Assembly: GCF_029227915.1 (NCBI RefSeq)
Contig: NC_079885.1
Span: 5,148,001 to 5,212,000, forward strand
Length of the DNA stretch: 64,000 bases
Source of the DNA: Hydractinia symbiolongicarpus
Lineage: Eukaryota > Cnidaria > Hydrozoa > Anthoathecata > Hydractiniidae
Reading direction: 5' to 3'
Part shown: positions 35,776 through 47,346 of the stretch, one piece after another
Layout: each line of letters begins with the position of its first letter
How positions within the stretch are numbered: the stretch's first letter is position 1
Notes under the pieces: generated by a model
Told to the model about the DNA's origin: nothing
Databases searched by the model: none
The model's input: the letters and a program-made list of their open reading frames with translations, nothing else
Position numbers and translations under genes: made by a program

Positions 35776-38203
35776 GAAAGTCAATAAAATTTAGTTTTAA
35801 AACTGTCTCTATATCTTCAGCGCGCACAAACGGCTAGGATTGGTCCCACTGTAAAGAGTATCTTATTTTTCCAAATTTATAAATAAAACGCTACCACAGC
35901 GTCCAGTATAACATCTGAGTTCCAGCAATCACGTCAAATTAAAAAGAATGTTATTTCTTTGAGTCCAATTGTATCATTTATCACATTTATAAGGTCAAAG
36001 TCCAAAATCAGTCCAATTAAGTCCCACAGTCAATCGTTTTACTTTTAAAAGCGATACAACATAGTAATATCAGAAAAGTATTGCTAAATAGATGTTGGTA
36101 CGCATATGTGACGCAAGCGTTGTAACTCAAACGGACTGATACAGTTAGGAAATAAATAAAATGTAGTTTTTGAAACTGCCTATATATCTTCAGCGCGCGC
36201 TAACTTCTAGGATTGGTTCCACTGTAAAAAATGTCTTATTTTTCTAAATTTATTATTAAAGCGCTACCACAGCGCCCAGTGTAATTTCTGAGTTCCAGCA
36301 ATCACGTCAAATTAAAAAGAATGTTATTTCCTGGAGTCCAATTGTATCATTTATCACATTTATAACGTCAAAGTCCGAAATCAGTCGAATTAAGTTCCAC
36401 AGTCAATCGTTTTACTGTTAACAGCGATACAACCAAGTAATATCAGAAAGGTATCGCTAAATAGATGATGGTACGAATATGTGACGCAACCGTTGTGACT
36501 CAAACGGACTGATACAGTTAGAAGGTCAATAAAATGTAGTTTTTAAAACTGTCTCTATAACTTCAGCGCGCCAACGGCTAGGATTGGTCCCGCTGTAAAA
36601 AATGTCTTATTTTTCTAAATTTATAAATAAAGCGCTACCACAGCGCCCAGTGTAATTTCTTAGTTCCAGCAATCACGTCAAAATAAAAAGAATGTTATTT
36701 CTTTTAGTCCAATTGTATCATTTATCACATTTATAAGGTCAAAGTCCAAAATCAGTCCAATTAAATCCCACGGTCAATCCCTTTACTTTTAAAAGCGATA
36801 CAACATAGTAATATCAGAAAAGTATCCCTAGGTAGATGTTGGTGCGAATATGTGACGCAATCGTTGTAACTCAAACGCATTGATGCAGTTAGAAAATAAA
36901 TAAAATGTAGTTTTTGGAACTGGCTATATATCTTCAGCGCGCGCTAACATCTAGGATTGGTCCCACTGTAAAAAATGTCTTATTTTTCTAAATTTATAAA
37001 TAAAGCGCTACCACAGCGCCCAGTGTAACTTCTGAGTTCCAGCAATCACTTCAAATTAAAAAGAATGTTACTTCTTGGAATCCAATTGTATCATTTATCA
37101 TATTTATAAGGTCAAAGTCCAAAATCATTCCATTTAAGTCCCACAGTCAATCGTTTTACTTTTAAAAGCGATGTAACATAGTAATATCAGAAAAACATCG
37201 CTAAATAGATGTTGGCACGAATATGTGACGCAACCGTTGTAACTCAAACGGACTGATACAGTTAGAAAATAAATAAAATGTAGTTTTTGGAACTGGCTAT
37301 ATATCTTTAGCGGGCACTAACATCTAGGATTGGTCCCACTGTAAAAATTGTCTTATTTTTCTAAATTTATAAATAAAGCGCTACCACAGCGCCCAGTGTA
37401 ACTTCTGAGTTCCAGCAATCACGTCGCATTAAAAAGAATGTTACTTCTTGGAGTCCAATTGTATCATTTATTATATTTATAAGGTCAAAGTCCAAAATCA
37501 TTCCAATTAAGTCCCACAGTCAATCGTTTTACTTTTAAAAGCAATGTAACATTATAATATCAGAAAAGCATCGCTAAATAGATGTTGGCACGATTATGTG
37601 ACGCAACCGTTGTAACTCAAACGGGCTGATACAGTTAGAAAGTCAATAAAAATTTAGTTTTTAAAACTGTCTCTATATCTTCAGCGCGCACTAACGGCTA
37701 GGATTGGTCCCACTGTAAAGAGTATCTTATTTTTCCAAATTTATAAATAAAGCGCTACCACAGCGCCCAGTGTAATTTCTTAGTTCCGGCAATCACGTCA
37801 AAATAAAAAGAATGTTATTTCTTTTAGTCCAATTGTATCATTTATCACATTTATAAGGTCAAAGTCCAAAATCAGTCCAATTAAATCCCACGTTCAATCG
37901 CTTTAAAAATCAGTCCAAAATCAGTCCAATTAAGTCCCACAGTCAATCGTTTTACTTTTAAAAGCGATACAACATAGTAATATCAGAAAAGTATTGCTAA
38001 ATAGATGTTGGTACGCATATGTGACGCAAGCGTTGTAACTCAAACGGACTGATACAGTTAGGAAATAAATAAAATGTAGTTTTTGAAACTGCCTATATAT
38101 CTTCAGCGCGCGCTAACGTCTAGGATTGGTTCCACTGTAAAAAATGTCTTATTTTTCTGAATTTATTATTAAAGCGCTACCACAGCGCCCAGTGTAATTT
38201 CTG
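35776..38203 (+). repeat. Segment duplicated from 30,510-32,937, copy 2
   Basis: This is the second member of the 5,266-bp-offset pair. It carries the same order of monomers, including the 49-bp internal duplication. Small differences include TCTGAATTTATTATT at about 38,158 in place of TCTAAATTTATTATT. Confidence 0.85.
37867..37964 (+). repeat. 49-bp internal tandem duplication, second occurrence
   Basis: Same structure as at 32,601-32,698, at exactly 5,266 bp distance: CAAAATCAGTCCAATTAA at 37,867 and again at 37,916. It came along with the surrounding duplicated segment. Confidence 0.9.
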
Positions 38204-38694
38204 AGTTCCAGCAATCACGTCAAATTAAAAAGAATGTTATTTCCTGGAGTCCAATTGTATCATTTATAACATTTATAACGTCAAAGTCCGAAATCAGTCG
38301 AATTAAGTTCCACAGTCAATCGTTTTACTGTTAACAGCGATACAACCAAGTAATATCAGAAAAGTATCGCTAAATAGATGATGGCACGAATATTTGACGC
38401 AACCGTTGTTACTCAAACGGACTGATACAGTTACAAGGTCAATAAAATGTAGTTTTTAAAACTGTCTCTATAACTTCAGCGCGCCAACGGCTAGGATTGG
38501 TCCCGCTGTAAAAAATGTCTTATTTTTCTAAATTTATAAATAAAGCGCTACCACAGCGCCCAGTGTAATTTCTTAGTTCCAGCAATCACGTCAAAATAAA
38601 AAGAATGTTATTTCTTTTAGTCCAATTGTATCATTTATCACATTTATAAGGTCAAAGTCCAAAATCAGTCCAATTAAATCCCACGGTCAATCGC

Positions 38695-39920
38695 TTTACT
38701 TTTAAAAGCGATGTAACATAGTAATATCAGAAAAACATCGCTAAATAGATGTTGGCACGAATATGTGACGCAACCGTTGTAACTCAAACGGACTGATACA
38801 GTTAGAAAATAAATAAAATGTAGTTTTTGGAACTGGCTATATATCTTTAGCGGGCACTAACATCTAGGATTGGTCCCACTGTAAAAATTGTCTTATTTTT
38901 CTAAATTTATAAATAAAGCGCTACCACAGCGCCCAGTGTAACTTCTGAGTTCCAGCAATCACGTCGCATTAAAAAGAATGTTACTTCTTGGAGTCCAATT
39001 GTATCATTTATTATATTTATAAGGTCAAAGTCCAAAATCATTCCAATTAAGTCCCACAGTCAATCGTTTTACTTTTAAAAGCAATGTAACATTATAATAT
39101 CAGAAAAGCATCGCTAAATAGATGTTGGCACGATTATGTGACGCAACCGTTGTAACTCAAACGGGCTGATACAGTTAGAAAGTCAATAAAAATTTAGTTT
39201 TTAAAACTGTCTCTATATCTTCAGCGCGCACTAACGGCTAGGATTGGTCCCACTGTAAAGAGTATCTTATTTTTCCAAATTTATAAATAAAGCGCTACCA
39301 CAGCGCCCAGTGTAATTTCTTAGTTCCGGCAATCACGTCAAAATAAAAAGAATGTTATTTCTTTTAGTCCAATTGTATCATTTATCACATTTATAAGGTC
39401 AAAGTCCAAAATCAGTCCAATTAAATCCCACGTTCAATCGCTTTAAAAATCAGTCCAAAATCAGTCCAATTAAGTCCCACAGTCAATCGTTTTACTTTTA
39501 AAAGCGATACAACATAGTAATATCAGAAAAGTATTGCTAAATAGATGTTGGTACGCATATGTGACGCAAGCGTTGTAACTCAAACGGACTGATACAGTTA
39601 GGAAATAAATAAAATGTAGTTTTTGAAACTGCCTATATATCTTCAGCGCGCGCTAACGTCTAGGATTGGTTCCACTGTAAAAAATGTCTTATTTTTCTGA
39701 ATTTATTATTAAAGCGCTACCACAGCGCCCAGTGTAATTTCTGAGTTCCAGCAATCACGTCAAATTAAAAAGAATGTTATTTCCTGGAGTCCAATTGTAT
39801 CATTTATAACATTTATAACGTCAAAGTCCGAAATCAGTCGAATTAAGTTCCACAGTCAATCGTTTTACTGTTAACAGCGATACAACCAAGTAATATCAGA
39901 AAAGTATCGCTAAATAGATG
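38695..39920 (+). repeat. 1,540-bp-offset duplicate of 37,155-38,380
   Basis: The run from TTTAAAAGCGATGTAACATAG at 38,701 matches 37,161 at an offset of 1,540 bp (four monomers plus the extra 49-bp piece). Both copies share TCTGAATTTATTATT and CATTTATAACATTTATAACG, which distinguishes them from the older 32-kb copy. They diverge at about 39,920: TGATGGTACG...AATCGTTTTGACTC versus TGATGGCACG...AACCGTTGTTACTC. Confidence 0.85.
39407..39504 (+). repeat. 49-bp internal tandem duplication, third occurrence
   Basis: Same structure as at 37,867-37,964, 1,540 bp downstream: repeats start at 39,407 and 39,456. It marks the third descendant of one ancestral event. Confidence 0.9.
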
Positions 39921-40027
39921 ATGGTACGAATATGTGACGCAATCGTTTTGACTCAAACGGACTGATACAGTTAGAAAGTCAATAAAATGTAGTTTTTAAA
40001 ACTGTCTCTATAACTTCAGCGCGCGCC

Positions 40028-40046
40028 AACGTCTAGGATTGGTCCC
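40028..40046 (+). repeat. Left 19-bp satellite segment shared across the insert
   Basis: AACGTCTAGGATTGGTCCC ends the satellite on the left of the LINE fragment. The corresponding 19 bp recur at 40,509-40,527 with two mismatches (AACGGCTGGGATTGGTCCC), 481 bp away. It could be a diverged target-site duplication. However, the two copies belong to different monomer types, so joining at homologous satellite positions is the better explanation. Confidence 0.7.
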
Positions 40047-40508
40047 GATCTAAATTAAGAAACATATGAACAATCGAGATAAACTCTTGAGAAAGGCACG
40101 AAAAACGAAGAAAGCGTCAGATTGGTGTTTGTACAGACAATTAAAAAATCTTTGTAACAACAAAATTCGAGTTGCAAGAAATGGTTATCAGAAAAACTTG
40201 TTAGTGGAAAACCGGCATAATCCTCGTAAGTTTTGGAAAACAATCAAAAGCATATTTCCTGCAGGAAAGTCATCATCTCCAACAAATAGTGATCAGCCGG
40301 ATGCAGCTGAGAAACTTCTTTACGCTAACAAATTTTGTCGATACTTTTTCAGATTGCGATAGAAAATTGAAGGACGTCGCTTTTCCATTACGAAACCTTA
40401 TATGGAGATATACTCCAATAATTTCGACCAGGACTGATAAACTCTTTCATTTTCATTACGTCACGAAAGTGTTTGTCGAAAAAGAATTAAAATCTTTGAA
40501 GAGAAAGA
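40047..40508 (+). mobile_element. Non-LTR (LINE-type) retrotransposon fragment
   Basis: This is the only stretch of the window that does not align to the satellite. The register distance across it is 854 bp (39,962 to 40,816), so it adds 481 bp including a 19-bp satellite overlap. It encodes, on the plus strand, part of an ORF2-like polyprotein: the linker after the endonuclease domain and the very start of the reverse transcriptase domain. There is no poly(A) tail, no 3' end repeat and no 5' end, so it is an internal piece and not a normal 5'-truncated insertion. It sits in phase with the satellite on both sides. The family looks Jockey/CR1-like from the linker sequence, but the clade is uncertain. 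Confidence 0.85.
40054..40508 (+). pseudogene. ORF2 (endonuclease-RT linker) remnant, frameshifted
   Basis: The frame readable from 40,054 (codons for I-K-K-H, then ATG at 40,066) encodes a basic linker with RDKLLRKARKTK, YRQLKNLCNNKIRVARNGYQ and the hallmark NPRKFWKTIKSIFP. These are typical of the region between the endonuclease and RT domains of metazoan LINE ORF2 proteins. After ANKFCRYF the frame runs into a stop at 40,360-40,362. The coding signal continues in the +1-shifted frame (FSDCDRKLKD...) to VEKELKSLKRKK at about 40,508. The switch is best placed in the T-run at 40,345-40,349 and looks like one extra base. The endonuclease and the catalytic RT motifs are absent, so it cannot encode an active enzyme. 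The ATG is an internal methionine, not a real start. Jockey-like origin is inferred from recollection of the family, not from a search. Confidence 0.8.
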
Positions 40509-40527
40509 AACGGCTGGGATTGGTCCC
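40509..40527 (+). repeat. Right 19-bp satellite segment shared across the insert
   Basis: AACGGCTGGGATTGGTCCC restarts the satellite after the LINE fragment. The monomer that follows has CTACTACGGCGGCCAGTG (about 40,571), a rare variant otherwise seen at about 35,519. The right flank therefore derives from the 35.4-kb type of monomer, not from the type on the left flank. Confidence 0.7.
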
Positions 40528-40699
40528 ACTGTAAAAAATGTCTTATTTTTCTAAATTTATAAATAAAGCGCTACTACGGCGGCCAGTGTAATTTCTGAGT
40601 TCCAGCAATCACGTCAAACTAAAAAGAATGTTATTTCTTGGAGTCCAATTGTATCATTTATCACATTTATAACGTCAAAGTCCAAAATCAGTCGAATTA

Positions 40700-41810
40700 A
40701 GTCCCACAGTCAATCGTTTTACTGTTAACAGCGATACAACCAAGTAATATCAGAAAGTTATCCCTAGGTAGATGTTGGTGCGAATATGTGACGCTACCGT
40801 TGTAACTCAAACGCATTGATACAGTTAGAAAGTCAATAAAATGTAGTTTTTGAAACTGTCTCTAAATCTTCAGCTGGCGCTAACGGCTAGGATTGGCCCC
40901 ACTGTAAAAATTGTCTTATTTTTCTAAATTTATAAATAATGCGCTACCACAGCGCCCAGTGTAATTTCTGAGTTCCAGCAATCACGTCAAATTAAAAAGA
41001 ATGTTATTTCCTGGAGTCCAATTGTATCATTTATCACATTTATAACGTCAAAGTCCAAAATCAGTCGAATTAAGTTCCACAGTCAATCGTTTTACTGTTA
41101 ACAGCGATACAACCAAGTAATATCAGAAAGGTATCCCTAGGTAGATGTTGGTGCGAATATGTGACGCTACCGTTGTAACTCAAATTCATTGATACAGTTA
41201 GAATGTCAATAAAATGTAGTTTTTGAAACTGTCTCTAAATCTTCAGCGGGCGCTAACGGCTAGGATTGGCCCCACTGTAAAAATTGTCTTATTTTTCTAA
41301 ATTTATAAATAATGCGCTACCACAGCGCCCAGTGTAATTTCTGAGTTCCAGCAATCACGTCAAATTAAAAAGAATGTTATTTCCTGGAGTCCAATTGTAT
41401 CATTTATCACATTTATAAGGTCAAAGTCCAAAATCAGTCAAATTAAGTCCCACAGTCAATCGTTTTACTGTTAACAGCGACACAATCAAGTAATATCAGA
41501 AAAGTATCGCTAAATAGATGTTGGTACGAATATGTGACGCAACCGTTGTAACTCAAACGGACTGATACAGTTAGAAAGTCAATAAAATGTAGTTTTTGAA
41601 ACTGTCTCTAAATCTTCAGCGGGCGCTAACGGCTAGGATTGGCCCCACTGTAAAAATTGTCTTATTTTTCTAAATTTATAAATAATGCGCTACCACAGCG
41701 CCCAGTGTAATTTCTGAGTTCCAGCAATCACGTCAAATTAAAAAGAATGTTATTTCCTGGAGTCCAATTGTATCATTTATCACATTTATAACGTCAAAGT
41801 CCAAAATCAG
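40700..41810 (+). repeat. Three near-identical adjacent monomers
   Basis: Three successive copies at about 372-bp offsets share TCTCTAAATCTTCAGC (about 40,859, 41,231 and 41,603), GGATTGGCCCCACTGTAAAAA and TATAAATAATGCGCTACC. They differ by a few bases, for example AGCTGGCGC versus AGCGGGCGC. This is a recent local amplification next to the LINE insert. Confidence 0.85.
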
Positions 41811-42149
41811 TCCAATTTTGTCCCACAGTCAAACGTTTTACTTTTAAAAGCGATGCAACCTTGTAATATCAGAAAAATATCGCTAAATACATGTTGTTAC
41901 GAATATGTGACGCAACCGCTGTAACTCAAACGGATTGATGCCGTTTGAAAGTCAATGAAATGTGGTTTTTGAAACTGTCCCTATATCTTCAGCGCGCACT
42001 AACGGCTAGGATTGGTCCCACTGTAAAAAATGTCTTTTTTTTCTAAATATATAAATAAAGCGCTACCGCAGCGCCCAGTGTAATTTCTGAGTTCTAGCAA
42101 TCACGTCAAATTAAAAAGAATGTTATTTTTTTCAGTCCATAGTCGCATT

Positions 42150-44742
42150 TATCATATTTGTAAGGTCAAAGTCCAAAATCAGTTCAATTAAGTCCCGCAG
42201 TCAATTGTTTCACTGTTAAAAGCGATGCAACCTAGTAATGTCAGAAAAATTTCGCTAAATACATGTTGGTACGAATATGTGACGCAACCGCTGTAACTCA
42301 AACGGATTGATGCCGTTTGAAAGTCAATGAAATGTGGTTTTTGAAACTGTCCCTATATCTTCAGCGCGCACTAACGGCTAGGATTGGTCCCACTGTAAAA
42401 AATGTCTTTTTTTTCTAAATATATAAATAAAGCGCTACCGCAGCGCCCAGTGTAATTTCTGAGTTCTAGCAATCACGTCAAAATAAATAGAACGTTATTT
42501 TTTGGAGTACAATTGTATCATTTATCAAACCTATAAGGTCAAAGTCCAAAATCTGTCCAATTAAGTCCCACAGTCAATCATTTTACTTTTAAAAGCGATA
42601 CAACCTAGTAACATCAGAAATTCATCGATAAGTAGATGTTGGTACGAATATGTGACGCAACCGTTGTAACTCAAACGGATTGATACCGTTAGAAAGTCAA
42701 TGAAATGTAGTTTTTGAAACCGTCTCTATTTCTTCAACGCGCGCTAATGGCTAGGATTTGTCAAAAAGTAAAACTGACTTACTTATCTAGATTTTTTAAT
42801 AAAGCGCTACCACAGCGCCCAGTGTAATCGCTGAGTTCCAGCAATCATGTCAAATTAAAAAGAATGTTATTTCTTGGAGTCCAATTGCGTCACTTATCAC
42901 TTTTATAAGATCAAAGTCCAAAATTAGTTCAATTAAGTCCCACTGTCAATTATTTTACTGTTAAAAGCGATGTAACCTAGTAACATCGGAAAAATATTGC
43001 TAAGTACATGTTGGTACGAGTAAATGACGGAACCGTTGTAACTAAAACGGATTGATACGGTTAGACACTCAATGAAATGATGTTTATAAACTGGCTCTAT
43101 TTCTTCAGCGCGCGCTAATGGCTAGGATTGGTCCCGCAGGAAAAAATGACTTATTTATCTAAATTCTTAATTAAAACGCTACCACAGCGCCCAGTGTAAT
43201 TTCTGAGTTCCAGCAATCACGTCAAAATAAAAAGAATGTTATTTTTTGGAGTCCAATTGTATCATTTATCACGTTTATAACGTCAAAGTCCAAAATCAGT
43301 CGAATTAAGTCCAACGGTCAATCGTTTTACTGTTAAAAGCGATGCAACCTAGTAATATCAGAAAAATATCGCTAAATACAAGTTGGTACGAATATGTGAC
43401 GCAACCGTTTTAACTCAAACGGATTGATACTGTTAGAAAATAAATAAAATGTAGTTTTTGAAACTGCCTATATATCTTCAGCGCGCGCTAACGTCTAGGA
43501 TTGGCTCCACTGTAAAAGATGTCTTATTTTTCTAATTTTATAAATAAAGCGCTACCACAGCGCCCAGTGTAATTTCTGAGTTCCAGCAATCACGTCAAAT
43601 TAAAAAGAATGTTATTTCCTGGAGTCCAATTGTATCATTTATCACATTTATAACGTCAAAGTCCAAAATCAGTCGAATTAAGTCCCACAGTCAATCGTTT
43701 TACTGTTAAAAGCGATGCAACCTAGTAATATCAGAAAGCATCTCTAACTACAATTTGGTACGAATATGTGACGCAACCGTTTTAACTCAAACGGATTGAT
43801 ACTGTTAGACAGTCTATATAATGTAGTTTTTAAGTCTGTTTCTATGTCTTCAGCGCGCTAACGGTTAGGATAGGTTCCACTGTAAAAAATGGCTCATTTT
43901 TCTAAATTTATAAATAAAACGCTACCACAGCGCCCAGCGTAATTTCTGAGTTCCAACAATCACGTCAAATTAAAAAGAATGCTATTTCTAGGAGTCCAAT
44001 TGTATCATTTATCACATTTATAAGGTCAAAGTCCAAAATCAGTCAAATTAAGTCCCACCGTCTATCGTTTTACTGTTAACAGCGATACAACCAAGTAATA
44101 TCAGAGAAGTATCGCTAAATAGATGTTGGTACGAATATGTGACGCAACCATTGTCACTCAAACGGACTGATACAGTTAGAAAGTCAATAAAATGTAATTT
44201 TTGAAACTGTCTCTATTACTTCAGCGCGCGCCAACGGCTAGGATTGGTCCCACTGTAAAAAATGTCTTATTTTTCTAAATTTATAAATAAGGCGTTACCA
44301 CAGCGCCCAGTGTAATCGCTGAGTTCCAGCAATCATGTCAAGTTCAAAAGAATGTTATTTCTTGGAGTCCAATTGTATCATTTATCACATTAGTAAGGTC
44401 AAAGTCCAAAATCAGTCCAATTAATCCCACAGTCAATCGTTTTACTTTTAAAAGCGATACAACCTAGTAATATCAGAGAAGTATCGCTAAATAGATGTTG
44501 GTACGAATATGTGACGCAACCGTTGTAACTCAAACGGATTGATACCGTTACAAAGTCAATGAAATGTAGTTTTTGAAGCCGTCTCTATTTCTTCAGCGCG
44601 CGGTAATGGCTAGGATTTGTCAAAAAGTAAAAATGGCTTATTTATCTAAACTCTTAATTAAAACGCTACCACAGCGCCCAGTGTAATTGCTGAGTTCCAG
44701 CAATCATGTCAAATTAAAAAGAATGTTATTTCTTGGAGTCCA
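42150..44742 (+). repeat. 7-monomer higher-order repeat, copy 1 (2,604-bp period)
   Basis: About 42,150-44,742 matches about 44,754-47,346 at a constant 2,604-bp offset. It contains in order the GATGCCGTTTGAAAG monomer, AACGCGCGCTAATGG, CGTTAGACACTC, GAAAATAAATAAAATG with GATTGGCTCCACTG, TCTATGTCTTCAGC, ATTACTTCAGCGCGCGCC and TTGAAGCCGTCTC monomers. I found about seven substitutions by reading, for example AAATTTCGC/AAATGTCGC at 42,251/44,855 and GTACGAATATG/GTACCAATATG at about 43,388/45,992. Confidence 0.9.
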
Positions 44743-44753
44743 ATTGCGTCACT

Positions 44754-47346
44754 TATCACTTTTATAAGGTCAAAGTCCAAAATCAGTTCAATTAAGTCCC
44801 GCAGTCAATTGTTTCACTGTTAAAAGCGATGCAACCTAGTAATGTCAGAAAAATGTCGCTAAATACATGTTGGTACGAATATGTGACGCAACCGCTGTAA
44901 CTCAAACGGATTGATGCCGTTTGAAAGTCAATGAAATGTGGTTTTTGAAACTGTCCCTATATCTTCAGCGCGCACTAACGGCTAGGATTGGTCCCACTGT
45001 AAAAAATGTCTTTTTTTTCTAAATATATAAATAAAGCGCTACCGCAGCGCCCAGTGTAATTTCTGAGTTCTAGCAATCACGTCAAAATAAATAGAACGTT
45101 ATTTTTTGGAGTACAATTGTATCATTTATCAAACCTATAAGGTCAAAGTCCAAAATCTGTCCAATTAAGTCCCACAGTCAATCATTTTACTTTTAAAAGC
45201 GATACAACCTAGTAACATCAGAAATTCATCGATAAGTAGATGTTGGTACGAATATGTGACGCAACCGTTGTAACTCAAACGGATTGATACCGTTAGAAAG
45301 TCAATGAAATGTAGTTTTTGAAACCGTCTCTATTTCTTCAACGCGCGCTAATGGCTAGGATTTGTCAAAAAGTAAAACTGACTTACTTATCTAGATTTTT
45401 TAATAAAGCGCTACCACAGCGCCCAGTGTAATCGCTGAGTTCCAGCAATCATGTCAAATTAAAAAGAATGTTATTTCTTGGAGTCCAATTGCGTCACTTA
45501 TCACTTTTATAAGGTCAAAGTCCAAAATTAGTTCAATTAAGTCCCACTGTCAATTATTTTACTGTTAAAAGCGATGTAACCTAGTAACATCGGAAAAATA
45601 TTGCTAAGTACATGTTGGTACGAGTAAATGACGGAACCGTTGTAACTAAAACGGATTGATACCGTTAGACACTCAATGAAATGATGTTTATAAACTGGCT
45701 CTATTTCTTCAGCGCGCGCTAATGGCTAGGATTGGTCCCGCAGGAAAAAATGACTTATTTATCTAAATTCTTAATTAAAACGCTACCACAGCGCCCAGTG
45801 TAATTTCTGAGTTCCAGCAATCACGTCAAAATAAAAAGAATGTTATTTTTTGGAGTCCAATTGTATCATTTATCACGTTTATAACGTCAAAGTCCAAAAT
45901 CAGTCGAATTAAGTCCAACGGTCAATCGTTTTACTGTTAAAAGCGATGCAACCTAGTAATATCAGAAAAATATCGCTAAATACAAGTTGGTACCAATATG
46001 TGACGCAACCGTTTTAACTCAAACGGATTGATACTGTTAGAAAATAAATAAAATGTAGTTTTTGAAACTGCCTATATATCTTCAGCGCGCGCTAACGTCT
46101 AGGATTGGCTCCACTGTAAAAGATGTCTTATTTTTCTAATTTTATAAATAAAGCGCTACCACAGCGCCCAGTGTAATTTCTGAGTTCCAGCAATCACGTC
46201 AAATTAAAAAGAATGTTATTTCCTGGAGTCCAATTGTATCATTTATCACATTTATAACGTCAAAGTCCAAAATCAGTCGAATTAAGTCCCACAGTCAATC
46301 GTTTTACTGTTAAAAGCGATGCAACCTAGTAATATCAGAAAGCATCTCTAACTACAATTTGGTACGAATATGTGACGCAACCGTTTTAACTCAAACGGAT
46401 TGATACTGTTAGACAGTCTATATAATGTAGTTTTTAAGTCTGTTTCTATGTCTTCAGCGCGCTAACGGTTAGGATAGGTTCCACTGTAAAAAATGGCTCA
46501 TTTTTCTAAATTTATAAATAAAACGCTACCACAGCGCCCAGCGTAATTTCTGAGTTCCAACAATCACGTCAAATTAAAAAGAATGCTATTTCTAGGAGTC
46601 CAATTGTATCATTTATCACATTTATAAGGTCAAAGTCCAAAATCAGTCAAATTAAGTCCCACCGTCTATCGTTTTACTGTTAACAGCGATACAACCAAGT
46701 AATATCAGAAAAGTATCACTAAATAGATGTTGGTACGAATATGTGACGCAACCATTGTCACTCAAACGGACTGATACAGTTAGAAAGTCAATAAAATGTA
46801 ATTTTTGAAACTGTCTCTATTACTTCAGCGCGCGCCAACGGCTAGGATTGGTCCCACTGTAAAAAATGTCTTATTTTTCTAAATTTATAAATAAGGCGTT
46901 ACCACAGCGCCCAGTATAATCGCTGAGTTCCAGCAATCATGTCAAGTTCAAAAGAATGTTATTTCTTGGAGTCCAATTGTATCATTTATCACATTAGTAA
47001 GGTCAAAGTCCAAAATCAGTCCAATTAATCCCACAGTCAATCGTTTTACTTTTAAAAGCGATACAACCTAGTAATATCAGAGAAGTATCGCTAAATAGAT
47101 GTTGGTACGAATATGTGACGCAACCGTTGTAACTCAAACGGATTGATACCGTTACAAAGTCAATGAAATGTAGTTTTTGAAGCCGTCTCTATTTCTTCAG
47201 CGCGCGGTAATGGCTAGGATTTGTCAAAAAGTAAAAATGGCTTATTTATCTAAACTCTTAATTAAAACGCTACCACAGCGCCCAGTGTAATTGCTGAGTT
47301 CCAGCAATCATGTCAAATTAAAAAGAATGTTATTTCTTGGAGTCCA
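44754..47346 (+). repeat. 7-monomer higher-order repeat, copy 2
   Basis: Second member of the tandem pair above. It diverges at about 47,346, where the sequence turns to GTCCATAGTGGCATTTCTC instead of GTCCAATTGCGTCACTTATC. Confidence 0.9.

Larger units (their letters stand above)
20709..40046 (+). repeat. Satellite zone 3
   Basis: About 52 monomers. The defining variant is CAGTTAGAAAATAAATAAAA with TTTTTGGAACTGCCTATATA, interleaved with AAAGTCAATAAAA monomers and a GTAAAGAGTATCTTATTTTTCC variant. Dominant offsets within the zone are about 1,119, 1,487, 1,540 and 5,266 bp (3, 4, 4 plus 48-49 bp, and 14 monomers plus about 50 bp). Nothing other than satellite is seen. Confidence 0.9.

Noticed and set aside
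40055-40243. Minus-strand frame opposite the LINE fragment
   Set aside because: It is a shadow of the plus-strand ORF2 coding signal, which has the recognisable NPRKFWKTIKSIFP motif.
40028-40527. Classical target-site duplication around the LINE fragment
   Set aside because: The 19-bp segments differ at two positions and belong to different monomer types, and the fragment has no 3' tail. The similarity is what any two satellite copies would show.
40500-40534. Continuation of the RT reading frame into the sequence after 40,508
   Set aside because: From 40,509 the sequence is ordinary satellite (GGATTGGTCCCACTGTAAAAAATG), so the apparent extra residues are translated repeat.
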